Below, piece after piece: positions 39,901 through 52,811 of a stretch of 64,000 nucleotides of DNA. How positions within the stretch are numbered: position 1 is the first letter of the stretch; every line of letters begins with the position of its first letter. The DNA is from Wuchereria bancrofti (taxonomy: Eukaryota; Nematoda; Chromadorea; Rhabditida; Onchocercidae): assembly GCA_005281725.1 (NCBI GenBank), contig SSBO01000007.1, positions 936,402 to 1,000,401 of the forward strand. The letters are read 5' to 3'. The position numbers were made by a program, and so were the translations under genes. The notes below the pieces were generated by a model. It did not search any database and had not been told where the DNA came from. It worked only from the letters and a program-made list of their open reading frames with translations.

Positions 39901-41453
39901 ATTTAATATAACCAACTAAAGACCACAAATTATCATAGTATTTGTCCCATCCCAGTTCTTTTTCTGCTGAAATAGCAAAAAGTCGAAAATTTCATCGAAT
40001 TAAAAGACAATTAGTTCAAATCAAGAGTAAATGTTTAATGATATGATCCGACATTCATAAGATAATTCCACCATTCAACTTAAAATCTTTTTGCTAAAGA
40101 CAAACGTATATCTCATGGATAATGTAAATAAAAATATATTTACTTACTAGTAAATTGTCGTACTTTGTTAAAATCAATTTCATCTTTCAAAGGAATAAAC
40201 AATTTTTCGAGGCCAAAATATCTAGCTAAAGATCGATAGTTCGATAAGCGATTATATATATGCATTTGCAAGCCATTTAACGATATATGCAATCTCGAAA
40301 TATTACTGAAAAATTTAACATATCATTCAGACCTATTCTTTGGCCAAAGGCAACATTTTTCGTTTAAATAAAAATTATTTCACTGAAATTTTTTATTAAA
40401 CCTTTTATGCGCATAATCTGATGGAATGTAGTTCCAGTATGAAAAGATAATCCATCCATCGTTGCAACAGAATAAGAAATTTTGACACATACATCGAAAA
40501 TCGCGGAACATTATTTTACCAGAAAGGAAGCTTATAGAAAATGAGCCTGAAAAAATGGATTTTGCCAACAAATAGTAACAACCACCAACTTGAAAAATAG
40601 AAAACATGTCTGTACAGCACTGAATCGAATAAAAACAAAAACAAAAAATTTATTTAAAAAAAGAAAATAAGTACGATCCTAACAAACATTTAAAATACTA
40701 CATATATTTAATAGTTTTAATTAAATGTAATGAAGAGAATTGTAATTTCAATAGGTCAAAATTCAAAGAAACAGAAATGTATGTATTATTCCAGTAAAAG
40801 CTATGCAATTAGAAGCATATATGTTACTTCACATATCTTTTCTTTGATATCTTTTGTTCAATAAGACTGAGACGTACTGAAATTTCTTTTTTTTTTTTTG
40901 TAATATATACTGTAAGTTTTTACACCACTAAGGAAAAATTAAGTAAATCAACTTGATATACCACATATAAATCTCATTTGTCGAAAGATTTTTCAAATGT
41001 TTGCATCTATTTTTTTAGATCTTTCCCCAAAAATTAACACAAAAATCAATAACTTCAAAAAGAAATAAAGTTTATTTGGTTATAACAGTAAATTAAATAA
41101 AGTGTAAAAATTCACCCATTGAAATTTGTACATCATATCCTTTCAGATGAGCAATTCGCGTAAGAACAAATGCAATGATTGGGCCAATAACTCGAGACAT
41201 GTAATATGTTATGAAAACAATCCATATAATAAATAAAAGTAAGCTTCCTAGCATAACCCAGAAACTTGCTTTGTCCGGCTAAAAATTTATTACAGATAAA
41301 TGATGCTAACAAAATAAATCACCAAAGAGGAAGCACTGCCATCAACACTAGTGCTTGTAGTCTGCCATTAGTTGGGGCATAACCCCTTCCTCCTAAATTA
41401 ATTTCTTGTATTATTAGAACCTTACTTGAACAATTTCTCGATAATCCTTCCAT
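15929..41453 (-). CDS. lpd-3: Bridge-like lipid transfer protein BLTP1 (KIAA1109 / Tweek / LPD-3), apparently complete
   Basis: BLTP1 proteins are very long RBG-repeat rods, anchored in the ER by an N-terminal helix, that carry phospholipids to the plasma membrane or other membranes. About 50 small exons on the minus strand follow the human protein in order. Exons 41421-41453 (tentative start) and 41116-41278 give a membrane helix (LLLFIIWIVFITYYMSRVIG). Then come SFSISFLSGKIMFRDF (about 40.5 kb), TMGDGFAIVQTAHLNFF (39.3), YGPWADAQRALLYDFFFPPE (38.8), FALPFVDFYP (37.4), HDKRTKRLYFLW (34.1/33.8), TRATAAS-equivalent SRATAASDSSENAKWTLSIK (23.4), a charged helical stretch (22.4), LLKLPSLTLMAS (20.4), NYDMRRLAELISFPKPWYR (19.7), ANTMGNTK (19.3), DLIKIAQKLQSFF (18.3), LSLACMHG (17.8) and the last exon 15929-16063 with DHRTTIPKALQRGLLDP. 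Both ends match, so the gene is not truncated. Most internal borders were not individually checked. Confidence 0.93.
22645..22713 (-). CDS. lpd-3: lpd-3 exon B: 23-codon phase-0 exon sharing its 5' half with exon A
   Basis: Part of lpd-3. Acceptor CCTTTTAG and donor GTAAGC bound 69 nt encoding RIGKHTSLPISTFSVWRTLH plus EFE. The first 14 codons and the acceptor copy those of the preceding exon (22872-23078, RIGKHASLLISTFSSLTSD...). Both exons are phase 0 at both ends, so inclusion, skipping or substitution of B keeps the frame into the next exon (MHEQSVLVTDLMQ...). Human BLTP1 has one such segment, not two, as I remember it. Confidence 0.6.
22673..23098. repeat. 61-bp intragenic repeat spanning an intron-exon junction (two copies)
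   Basis: Copies at 22673-22733 and 23038-23098 differ at 4 of 61 bases. On the minus strand each holds about 20 nt of intron end, the acceptor and about 40 nt of exon. Two of the four differences are compensatory within a short inverted repeat (see findings). Confidence 0.9.
28346..28370. repeat. Perfect 10-bp hairpin in an lpd-3 intron
   Basis: ATGGCTCTTT, five A, then AAAGAGCCAT: a perfect inverted repeat with an A-rich loop, within the long intron between lpd-3 exons near 28.2 and 28.75 kb. It could be chance or a small structured intronic element. Confidence 0.6.
32964..33773. repeat. 57-bp exact repeat: lpd-3 exon end plus splice donor copied into a later intron
   Basis: Positions 33717-33773 hold the last 34 nt of the lpd-3 exon 33740-33817 (encoding CFGHTWFFGSVDR) and 23 nt of the following intron, including the GTAAGTT donor. 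The same 57 bases recur without mismatch at 32964-33020, inside a downstream intron (between exons ending near 33092 and starting near 32850). The copy lacks a good acceptor and is probably not an exon. Confidence 0.9.
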
Positions 41454-41723
41454 TGTAAGTTGATGTCTCCTGGTAGCTTTATGGAACCATTTCTTTCCCA
41501 AAAAGAAAAACCCTTGCCGAGCAATAAGCCAGTGTAATTCATGCTACCGTCGTCACTACGATTTTCCCATCCTTTGAAGTTCCATATCTTAGGTATGACC
41601 AATTTAACAAAATGTCACTTCAGGTCCCAATTTTACTAGGTTTGAATAGTAAATTAAATAAAGTGTAGAAACTGATGTAAAATTCACCCACCAATATTTG
41701 CTCATCATATTTTTTCAGAATGA
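41086..41723. repeat. Diverged duplicate of lpd-3 exon 2 / intron 2 junction
   Basis: The stretch at about 41088-41148 (end of exon 2, donor and intron start) resembles about 41647-41722, upstream of the proposed first exon. Shared pieces are AGTAAATTAAATAAAGTGTA, AAATTCACCCA and CATCATAT..TTTCAGA, with a short insertion in the outer copy. It is clearly related but decayed, and not coding as it stands. Confidence 0.7.
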
Positions 41724-42637
41724 AGTATTGCTTGTATGGATGTAATGAAGCAAAAAAATAAAAAAAGCAAAACAAAATTCAACTTTTATGTAACATAATT
41801 TCGCATGGACTTGTAAAATGTAACATAATTCCACATGGACGTATTATTTACAAAGTTCAATTTTCTCAATAGGATTGATTGAATATTATCGATAAAACAC
41901 TTCATTTAAATAGATCCAACGATACTAAAAAAAGGAAAAATCAAAGAATGCCAGATCAAATTAAAAGCAAATGTGAAAGCTTGTGGAAATATAACAACAT
42001 TGACGAAATCTAAGTGATCGCAACATTACAGCAGATATACATCATGCTAAATACATTTGCTATACGATTAAATTCTAGATAAATTTCAGTGTCATTCACA
42101 TAAATATGTTACGTATTTATAGTCAAAAAAAAGTTGAAAAAAATTTCTCAACGATCATCATAAGCAGTAATTCATTTGACACTGATACAGGTACAATTTG
42201 CTATAGCATTCTACAAGCTACACAAAACATAACGTAAGCAGCATAACGTGAAAAAGACTACACTTAAGTAATGAATAAGCATGAAGGAATATATAATTCA
42301 GAAAAATTAAACCCGCTTCACTGGTGAAGATTACCAGATCTAAATCACTAGTAGCCTGAACAACGAACAAATGCAGACGTTACTAAATGACTCATCAATA
42401 ATGCATTATGAGATTCAAAACACCTCTAGATTTCGAATATTAGATTAACGAAGTTTATGCTTCTAGAATGGTGCACGCTTCTGAATCATTAAAAAAGAAT
42501 AAAGAAAATAGTGGCGATAATTCGACAGTTTAATGATTTATCATTGCATTTCAACTAATAACAAAACATAACAGAAAAATGAAATGAGCATGATTCTAAA
42601 AGCTGGGTAGGGAAAATACCTGTCTTCCAAAAAATTT
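41454..42637. other. Spacer between lpd-3 (5' side) and msh-6 (3' side)
   Basis: This 1.2-kb same-strand spacer holds the presumptive lpd-3 promoter, the decayed exon-2 duplicate (to 41723) and a small imperfect tandem repeat of ATGTAACATAATTYCRCATGG near 41788-41840. No further gene was recognised. Confidence 0.5.
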
Positions 42638-45600
42638 TCATGATGAAATGAACATTGAATTAATTGTTTCCCTAAGTTGTGCTGTGCTACATTCCTCATT
42701 TAGTGCAAGTTTTCGTAATTCCGCCATACGTTCCTTTCGTGTTTTTCCCTCATCAAGACGACGTGAAGCAATAAATGCAGCTCGAATAACCTGAAGCTTA
42801 TGTTTTAAATGTTCAACTACATTTCCACAAAAATTTGTTGAAAACTGTCATAAAATGACAAAAAAATTCAAATACCTCTGCCTTGAGACCAGAAATTTTA
42901 GCAGCGAAAAATCCATAAGATTTTGGGCACATCCCATCGGCTAGCGTATATAAGAAGGTAACATTTTCCATTGTTGGATCTTCGGCATTTTCATTTTCAA
43001 CAATACAAGCCTGAAAGAGTGCTTAAATTTAAAATTAAAGAAAAACGAACAAAACTACTGTAAAAAAAACTGTTAGTGGAATTATAACGGTATTTACTGT
43101 TATATAAGATGAAACTTATCAATACTCACTTGTAAAATTTTTCCAAAGGAATTACTTCTCGTGGCACCTATGAATAAAATCAACAAAAAGCATAGAAATT
43201 CAGAAAAAAATCATCGGCAAACCGGAAATATAACAGGATACCCAAAGGGATGCATTTCTATGGCTAAAAGCGATATAGCTGCACTTTCAATAAGTTTAAG
43301 CTTAGATATCGGTGTTTTTAAGAGAATGGTACTTTAAAATCATGGTGACATCAATCAAGTTACGAAGGATGATTGGTTATAATGAATGTTTTATCAAAAA
43401 CAAACACTCATTAGTTTTGGAAAGTTAGCTTAAAATTGTAGAGATATTTCTGTTACTGCTATTTTCAATAGAAAACTAACCATATGTGCTGCCTTAATGC
43501 TCGTAACATTTTCAACCGCTTTACACAAAGTATGATAATGAGTAGAAAAAAAAGTACGACAGTTCAGCCGGATTGCTACATCTAGCAGTACTGCATATGC
43601 GATAGCGGTGCCATCATAAGTACTATAACAGTAGTAATTTTGATAGAAAAAATTAGCTTTCTAAAAATCACAAAATTGCTATAAGATAATCGTTAACATG
43701 CATCATGAACTTTTCAAAACTGTGATTAGAATGCATAACATAACTGGAAGAGAAGCAAATAAAATTCTAACAGCTTGTAAATGGATAATATAAACCTAGA
43801 TTAGCGAGATGAGAACAAAATATGAACATTATCATGTAATAAATATTAAGATAAATATAAGTGAAAATGCTAATGTTACCTTGTTCCTCGACCGAGTTCA
43901 TCCATTATAACAAGAGAATGTTTGGTTGCACTTCGCAAAATCAAATTTGTTTCATATAATTCAACATAGAAAGTAGACTGCCCTGAAATATAACTTTGAA
44001 AATGCAACACTAACAATTATGTTCTAAAATTCTGGAAACCCCAAATGAATGCCAACCTGTAGTAATTCGATCACCTGCACCCATCCTTGTAAAGATTCGA
44101 TCAACTGGTGAGAGTTTCATTTCACTCGCAGGGACAAAGCTACCCTACAACATGGTAATGTAGTATTTTTTTAGATAGTAAGAAAAGATATGAAGAAAAA
44201 CAACGGATAACTTTGGAAATTTTAACTTAATCTAGGTTTGCAATTTAGATAAAATAATAACCGAAACTAAAACTAAAGTAATGTCGAAAATCTTTGGAAC
44301 TAATTCCGCAAAAAACTTAGTAAAACCTGAAAATTTTCAGATAAGAAAATATATACCGTAAAAAATAAAAGTATAATAAAAAATTTCTGAATACGATCGT
44401 TAGTTTCTAATCTTATTAAAGACCCACCTATGTTTACCAGGTAATAATTTATCTTTAACAAGTAATGACACTAAAACACTATCAGGATGAAATAATTGGT
44501 GTAATGAATCTGCAATATTCACCAAATATTACATAAAACGGTATTGTGCAAATCTTTTTATTCAGATCCCAATTGTAAATATGCATTTTTTTGCAGCTAA
44601 CAAAAAACACTTACTATTTGAGCAAGCACAACCAGTACACCAACTTGACGCATTAGTGTTGATTTCCCACCCATATTTGGACCTGTCAGCAGAATTGTTG
44701 ATGGTTCATTCCCTCCCAATAAAACACTGTTTGGTATGTATGTAAAACTGACGCCCGAAACAGCCATCGCAGCAAGCGATGGATGATATCCAGACTTAAT
44801 TTCTAATATAGGCTGAAGATATAATCAACAATTAATTTAAAGATTAACCATTCAGTGCAACAGTAATTTTATAAATAAATAACAATTTCAACATCCACTC
44901 ATTAACTTAATTTCCAAGTTTTCTATAAACTAGCACAAAATTAGATTTCGATTATTTGCAAACACCGTAAATATAAATAAATAAGTTTATAAGTCATAAT
45001 CTACAAATAAATAAACTTATACCTGCTTACTATCATAAACAAATTGTGGACGGCACATATTTAGACCACAGTTTTGACCATAACGAGTTAAAGAAAGAAG
45101 TACGTCGAATGTGGCCATTCGTTCAACAGCCATTGTCCATTTGGTGGATCTTCAAATGCAAAAAATTAATTTAATTATTACACTTTCTCTATTATCTCAA
45201 TATTAATAGTTCATATTTTTCGAACCGAATTTTATAGAAATGTGAATTTTTGAGGCTAATTAATTTCCATCAATTGGATGTTGATGAAGTTTCAAAGTTA
45301 AACAGATTAATGCAAATGTCAAAGTGTTATCGAAGACAACAAGCGCACTCTATTACCACAGAATCTGCAAAAATAGTTATGTAAAAGTAATATGCAAACT
45401 ACTGTTGCACTTATTTACTTAAATTTAAAATAATTATCATCACAAGTCTTGATTAGCAAAGATGAACAAGAAAACGAGATGCGTGTTAAGATGCACGACA
45501 ATTCACTAGTCTACAGCTCACAATTAAACGGTTTCACTGCTGTGGTGTAACTTCGTGTGAAATCAAAATTGATTATCAACATTCATTAGTCTAAGAGTGA

Positions 45601-48600
45601 TTTAAATTCACCGAACTGTCTATAAAACAACTTGGATCATTATTTTGAATAGTCCCAATCCCAAGCCAGCAAACATTGCAATAACTCAATGTATTGCTAT
45701 CCCATTGTTATGAAATATAGCTATAAAATATGTACTTATTTTACATTTATTTCTGAAATCAAATCGAGTAATTCCATTATTCCGAAATAATCGAGTAACA
45801 TCATTTGTTTAAAAAATTGACCAACCTGTCGCCAAAATCAGCGAACATACGTCGCATGATGTCATGCCGTAAGATATCAAGCTGATCTTCGGCTTCGTCC
45901 AGATTTTTAACTAAGTTCACCAGATCATTCGTTACCATCCGTTTGTATCCCTATTTTAAAAAATGACACCAAATAAATGGAAGGAAATACAATGGAGAAC
46001 GAGGAATTTAGTTAATATTATCCAACCTTCCGAGAGGATTTAAGTCCGAATTCATGGCTCAAATTCATAGCAATCTCTTCTGGTATTTCAAGCTGGTAAC
46101 GAGATCGTCCGCTACCAAAAAAATTGATGTTCTGGAAACTTTTTTTTTTCTTTGAAAACTTTTAATAGTTATGAAACTGAAAAACAAATGACTTCAACCT
46201 TTTTAAATCATAGCGTTAATATAAATTCCTATTCATTTTTATGATAAGCAAAGATTACTGAACAATGCAGTTGCTTCCTGATGACATTCAAATACAAGTC
46301 CAATTCATGGATGCATTCTTTTACGTTACTAATCGCATCATCGTATTCCTTAATTATACCTTTTTCTGGTACGATAATACCATCTTCTAGTGCTTTATCT
46401 CGATTGAATGCACTCTGTAATCGTCACATTTAAACTGAGATGTGAAAAGAGGAGGTTTACCTCCTCACTTATTCTTCAGTTTCAAGTTTTTTTAACGACA
46501 CAATCGATTAATGATAATATGCATTCAAAAATTTTAAGTAAAAATAAAGCACATTAAGCAAATATTTCCTACAATGAGTTAATGATATCTATATCTTAAA
46601 AAACTACCATACCAGCTAAAGAAATGAACCTGGAACCAATTTAATTTAACCAAAAATGGAACTAAGTAATTCCAATAGGCTTCATCTGTAACGAAAATAA
46701 TTCGGTTCCGATCAGTGTGCAGTGGAAAAAAAAATGCAAAGAAGCTGGGTTGAATTAGCTAGGCTTAAAATAATAGATGAATAAATAAATGTTATAAGAA
46801 CTACGAGTGCATAATGAATAAAGAAGCCAAGAACATATGGAAAGTCTTCTCACACAGTGCTATGGAATGCAGTTCATAAAGCACGCTCAAGTTCTAAAAG
46901 AGAATAGGAAGATATAAGAACAAGGACAGATTGGTTATAGAAATTATCTATAAGTAACTAAGATAAATGAATAGTTATTTAACTTACTTTAAAATGCTGA
47001 AGATCTTCCGAAATGTCGGGAAATCGATATCCAAAGCAACGTTCCAACAGTGAAGGACTAAAACAACTTTTGGTTTGATAAATGTCATTATTTATTTTTA
47101 ATCAAACAAAAGTAACTTAATCCCTACTTTCATCACTAATCAATCTTATTATGCTGAACAATTTTAAGCAATTTTGAAATCAACTATGAATGCGACTCAA
47201 ATCAAAAGAGTGACAAAATGTAAACGGCCTTATTCTTAGTAATACGCTAATTAATCTCATATACTTTAACTTTGAAATTAATCTTAAGACTTCGAAATGA
47301 AACATCTTCAGCAAACTTTTCACTGATTTTAAGTAATTTTTACACTATCAAATTTTTGGCCACTTGCAATCTGAAAGGAAACAATCATACATACACCGTT
47401 TTCTGACTCTTGCCAAAATGTTCCATAAATTCTATACGAAGATTCTGTATATGTTCAAAACCTTCCAGTGCTCGGATCAAATCTCGAATTTTTCGTTTAT
47501 TGTAACGCATTGTTTCGAACATCTGTGCACGACTGTCAGGATGCTCTTCCGCTCGGTACTTCAATCCTAATGTGTGTATTCTGGAAAAGAAAAGGCATAT
47601 TTCCAATAAAGTCTATTGCATATCAGAGAATGAAGCTCACTTTTGAATTAAGCGTTCCAGGTCAGGTACTTTGCGTAACAGTTCCATGGCCTTATCAATA
47701 AATCTCTTCAAGTTCGCTTTAGAAAGCCATTCTATTGCGTCTTGTCGTGAACATAAAATCTCCGGATCGCAAACAGGGGCACAAATCCACTGTCGAAGAA
47801 GACGTTTACCTGAAACGGATCAAATCAATTCTAGAACTGTTTGAAAAAATGAAAGAGACTGCTAAGAAATTTGTTACTATTCCAAACACTTCGGCAAAGT
47901 ATACCTGCCGGTGTAGCACATTTATTAATAACATTATAAAGAGCATATTTTGCAGTAATTGGGTCACACAGTGCAAATTTCTTCATAGAACTAATAGGCG
48001 GGATGATATTGAGATGTTTCAAAGCAAGGCTATCCAAAATAAGACGGCGTCCACTCCAATACTTTTCACCAGCTTCCTCTTCATCCTTAAAAAAAATTCG
48101 GATTTTACCAAATACCAAATTTACCAGACTTTACCACATCAAATAATCATAATGACAATTTATTGCAAATGCAACAGAAAGAAGTCAAAATTACAGAGAA
48201 ATTATAGGAACAAAGATCAGAGTATGCAACGATGTAGGCATGGTATAACTGATCGGAAAGAAAACAATATAAATTAACCTTATCTTGTAGAACTCCCGCA
48301 AGATTCAAAGGTTTGTATAACTCAAACCTTCGCATTGAAATCATATCAACATCAATAAAGCATCTTCTTAAATACCTGAAATTTGAAGTGTTTTCTACCT
48401 AAAAAATTTCATCACAAAATTTTTCGAGTAAATTTAATTCTTTACAAGAAATCAAATATCGAAAAGGAGAAAAAACAAACTACAGTAAATTTCAACAGAC
48501 TGGCTATGAATATGAGATACTGAGTGAACAAACCAAATAACAGCTCCTAAAGCTGAAACGCATGCATCGTACGTAGGATTACACTTTAAAACAAGACTAT

Positions 48601-51600
48601 CTCTATCGATCATATTGAGTAAAACTACAGGCCATTTATCGTATAATTCGCCAAAGTATTTGTCACTTGATAACTGTAATAAATTCTTAACTTTAATTCC
48701 CTCAATATTCCTTGACTAACTTCAAGCAGAAGTTATTTATCTCAGAGCTTATAATACAAATTTGGTTTTGCCAAATTATTTTGAAAGAAAAAATGTTTTC
48801 AAAAAAAAAGAGTGTAAACATAAATAACAAGATAAAAAGAGGAGAAACAGAACATTTAAAAAAATTTTGGACAGGTTTTCTCTATATGCTGAAATAATTC
48901 TTACCAGCTTCAAAGTGTTTTCGGATGTTAAAAATTCCTTCTTCGGAACCAGTGCCTCTTTTGGTACAGCATTTACAGTAGTATTATATACGGTCAGTGT
49001 TGATGCCGAAACTCGCCCTCGTTCATATAAAATCTACAAAGATCTTAATGAAACAGAATCTAATTAAAAAAAAACAATTGTTTATTTTAGTAAGTTCAAC
49101 GACCGACCTGGGCTGGCTGATAATGGGAAAATAAGGTCCTCAGAGCAGAACGGTTACTGCGGTCTGAGAGGCAGCCAATCTGAAATGATTTTTTAAAGGA
49201 TAAAAAAGGTGAGATGACTAAAAGATATCAATTTGAAAACGTAATATAGTTTTTTAAAAAATTTCCGGCTTTTCAGGCAAAAACATACGTAAAATCGACC
49301 AACGGTTGTGTCAATGAAACAGACGCCATATTCTACATTTTCTGTACCCTGAAAATTTATTTGGGCTAGTTAACCAATCAAAACAAAGTAATGAAAGTCA
49401 ATCTACTGTCAAAATTCAAATACCCTTTCAGCTATAGCATATAAGTAGCGTGCTGTTGTGTCCATTACATCTATAATGTTTTCATCATCATTTCCATCAA
49501 GTACTCCGTATGTTCGAGTGCCTGAGGTAGTAATATTGCACACTTCTCTAAAACATTAGAAAGAAAACATTGTGCACGAAGTATCAAATTTGCAAAAACA
49601 ATTATATTAATTTCTTCGAGAACAAGTAGCAAAAGTTAATTCACATAATAAAGCAATAAGAATTAGTAATGCAATTATGTAAAGATCCCTACAGCTCTAA
49701 ATTTATAACTGATATTTTATACCTTGAAGCTAAACAATTTGGACCGAAATAAATCAAAGTTTTTGATATTTAGCATCGACTGTGTTGGAAAAATTTTGAA
49801 AGTCAACAACAGTTATGCCGCGGATAGCTATAGTGAACTATATTAAATCACACCTCTTCACAACTTTATCATTAACTCTCTCGTTTTTATTTCGGTTTTC
49901 CAACTGTGTTGGTGTTTCGGTTTGTTCTACGCGGGCAACTTTATATCCTCGATTAACCAGCTGATCAGCAAAACGACCGTAAGCAACTTCTGGAAATCCA
50001 CAATGCGCAAAACTACCCTGAAGAAATCCAACTTTGGAAATCTTTTTTACAAGTGTTTAGTCTTCATTAAAAATGACTTAGAAACGAGCCAATGAATAGC
50101 TCATTAAATCAGTTAAATTTAACCGACCCTCATGTAATTGAGATTTAAATTTTCGACTCCAATTACAGCGTCCATGTGATACATTTCGTAAAACTTTCCA
50201 ACTTTAAAAAACAATACTGTATCAAAATAAGCCGACTTAGCTGCCCACCACTGTCGATGTCCTAAAAATACTTTGAAGATCATCATTTATAATAAAACAG
50301 CCATTTATGAAAAATAAGAAAACCGGTTGAAATCTAAATCTATATCATTATTATTATTATTATTTTAGTCCTTTAAACCTGCAAGTTTTACTGGTTCAAA
50401 CTTTATAGTCTTCTGAAAGTTATACCCGGCGTCTGCTTTTTTATGAACGCATCCGGTACATATAAAGTACGCGGACAATAATCTGGATGACTACGTAAAC
50501 GTTTGTCTGCATCCCGAATGCGATCTGGTTGAAGAAAATCGAAGTCTAAATGAGGAAACCGCATAGATTCAACATCGGTCCCAGTATCCAAACATGCAGT
50601 AGATGCGTTTTCATCCGGCACATCCCTATCACTTGAACGATCTAATTTTGATGCTGACACAGATGAATCCTAAATACATATGAATTAATTAAAAAATTAA
50701 TTGCAACTAACATTTATTAAATTCCTGAGGACTTTGAATTGGAAAATTTGGTTTATTTGACGTTTAAATCTAAAAATCTCGAATGTTTACTAGAAAACAA
50801 GTAGTACAGGATGATTCGGAACACATATTCACAGAACTTTATAAATATTTGCTCAGCGTATATTTGACTTTATGTGAGAAAGAGCTTTAAAGAATTTTTC
50901 ATTTTAAACTCTGATCAGGATCCACGGAAATAAATATGAGGGGTACTATCAGTTCATTAAAAGAATCAATTAGTTATTCAACACAGACTTGCTCTGTGGC
51001 GCGGAATGAATTGATAAACGATATAGCCATCTCGCTAACATCATGCTTTGAAGATGTGGACTCGTATATCGATGAAGTTTCCGAAGAACTATTTTCACTA
51101 TCAGAAGACTTCTAAAAGAAAAAAAAGAACAGTTTCTGAATAAAATTTATGCTGGTGAATAGTATATAATTCAGGCTTAAGTTAGATCTATATAATTAAT
51201 ATAAGTGTATGAAACTCCAATAAGCCTCGAGCCAAGTGCAAAGTCAACTTCCTGTCAAGGTATTTAAGATCAAAATTTCCAATAACTCAAATTTATTTTT
51301 ACAATTAACTTTCCTCCTCAAAATTTCAACTGCTATTATGGGTCGGTAGCTCAGAAATGAAAAATTTTACAAATCACTTGGACAGCAAACTGCTCCTTAC
51401 CGACTTATATTCTATGCTCTGCTTTATATATTCCTCATTATGTTTCACATCCATCATTTCAACATCATTATTTTCTGAATCTGATGAAACCACCACACGG
51501 CGACGTTTTGTGCATGACTTTTTCACTAATGATAGCTCTTCATTTGGTGGTCTTTTCGAATGCGGACCTCAACGAATGCATTCAGTATAAATTAGATTCT

Positions 51601-52811
51601 TTTTTTCATCAAAATCTAAGAAACTAATACTGTAGACAGTACTATTGGTTGAAAAAACCTTAAATCTATTGGTTGAAAAAACCTTAAAACTTCAAAAATT
51701 TAATTTAATTTATCTAATTCACTAAATTTCTAATTTACTAAAGTCTCTTCACTTGTGCACAACTAGTATTTAAAATCTAGCTGAAAAATATTAGCAAGTA
51801 AATGATTAATTTAAAACATTTTACATAGTGCTAGTTAATGAATAACTGTTTCTGTCTCAAAATAAATAAGTCATGTTAACATCTGTAATATCTCGTAGTT
51901 TTCGCAAATTTGCATGAAAAACTTTTTTTTTTTGCACTTTAATTAGTGTAGGATGTAAAATTCTGTAATGAATCAAAGTTAGCTGTAATCCCAATGTCGT
52001 CAAAATCCGTTTTTTCAAATAAATCTAATATTCTAATGTCTTTTAAAAACTATTTAAAATAATAATTTAAATTAAGCACTTTTAGTGACATCTTCCATCC
52101 GAATATCATTATCCCCATTAATATTCTTCTGCATTTTTGAAATCTTGGAAGGAGTAGAACTAGTCTGCAAAATATCAAGTTTCATAAATTCTTACTTATA
52201 AAACACAAAAATTAGAAATTCACAGTTTGAAGCACTAAACTGCACTGCAACTAAATATATTTCAAAAGTATATGACAAATAGAATATATGTTGATTTTTA
52301 GTCCTTTCAATCAGAAATTCTGAATCGAGTAATAATTTCACATAATTTTGATAGCTCATTCTATCATTATCTCATTTCTCATTACTTAAATTTAACTTCT
52401 GATCACTAATTCAATTTCCAAAAAAAGCTTGTTATTTCCTTCTTATTTCTCTTACACTTCTTCTAGTTCTCTGTTGATTTTTTCTTTTTTTATTCTAAAT
52501 GATCTCTAAAAGGTGGGAACAGATGGGGACTCCCAGCTAGGCGGGATAACCTTCAAATCCACGGGGGGACTAAGTTGCGAATCGATAATTTGGAATCACT
52601 CTCTTGATCGGAATATTGCTCTTTTATTTACTTGGGATTCATTTTTTTTTTTCTTTTCACTAAGATTTTTTAATGGATAATAAGATTCTTTTCAATGGAT
52701 TAAAATTTCGCTGACCGTTTGATTTACGATGGATTCATCTTGCAACGCATTTTTCGAATTTGGACTTCTGGTGAAAAACGAAAGTAGAGATGCTTGCTTC
52801 TTCATAGCCAT
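42638..52811 (-). CDS. msh-6: MutS homolog MSH6, mismatch-recognition subunit of MutS-alpha
   Basis: MSH6 pairs with MSH2 and recognises base mismatches and small loops in nuclear DNA. About 27 minus-strand exons run from ATG 52809-52811 to TGA 42638-42640. The N-terminus carries a PCNA-binding PIP box (QASLLSFF, residues 6-13), then an acidic linker (exons 52080-52164, 51401-51567, 50989-51111, 50426-50669). The clamp-bearing start is [15 protein letters not shown], followed by the mismatch-probing FYE in [11 protein letters not shown] (50128-50261) and [12 protein letters not shown] (49854-50017). Core and lever regions follow, including [18 protein letters not shown] (48.3 kb), [10 protein letters not shown] (47.5) and RYQLEIPEE (46.1). 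The ATPase has Walker [15 protein letters not shown] (44.7), Walker [11 protein letters not shown] (43.9) and FSTHYHTL (43.5). The end is [15 protein letters not shown] and a charged helix. No PWWP domain is present between PIP box and MutS I, unlike vertebrate MSH6. Confidence 0.94.

Noticed and set aside
41319..41602. Minus-strand open frames containing WNFKGWENRSDDG and QWKDYREIVQ, upstream of lpd-3 exon 2
   Set aside because: Only the short MEGLSRNCSSK frame joins exon 2 in phase. The other readings have no homology that I recognise and overlap the presumed 5' UTR.
43130..43171. Possible extra msh-6 exon reading [13 protein letters not shown]
   Set aside because: The flanking exons join perfectly without it (AAHM to ACIVENEN, as in other MSH6), so this is intron.
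47735..48277. 180-codon open frame on the + strand
   Set aside because: It lies antisense over two msh-6 exons whose minus-strand frame matches the MutS family closely. The plus frame is K/N/I-rich with no domain and no splice logic.
51644..51690. Two tandem copies of CTATTGGTTGAAAAAACCTT
   Set aside because: Looks like simple replication slippage in an msh-6 intron with no sign of function.
52545..52570. tRNA B-box-like CTTCAAATCCAC
   Set aside because: The flanking bases do not form a T-stem, and no A box or acceptor stem was found on either strand.
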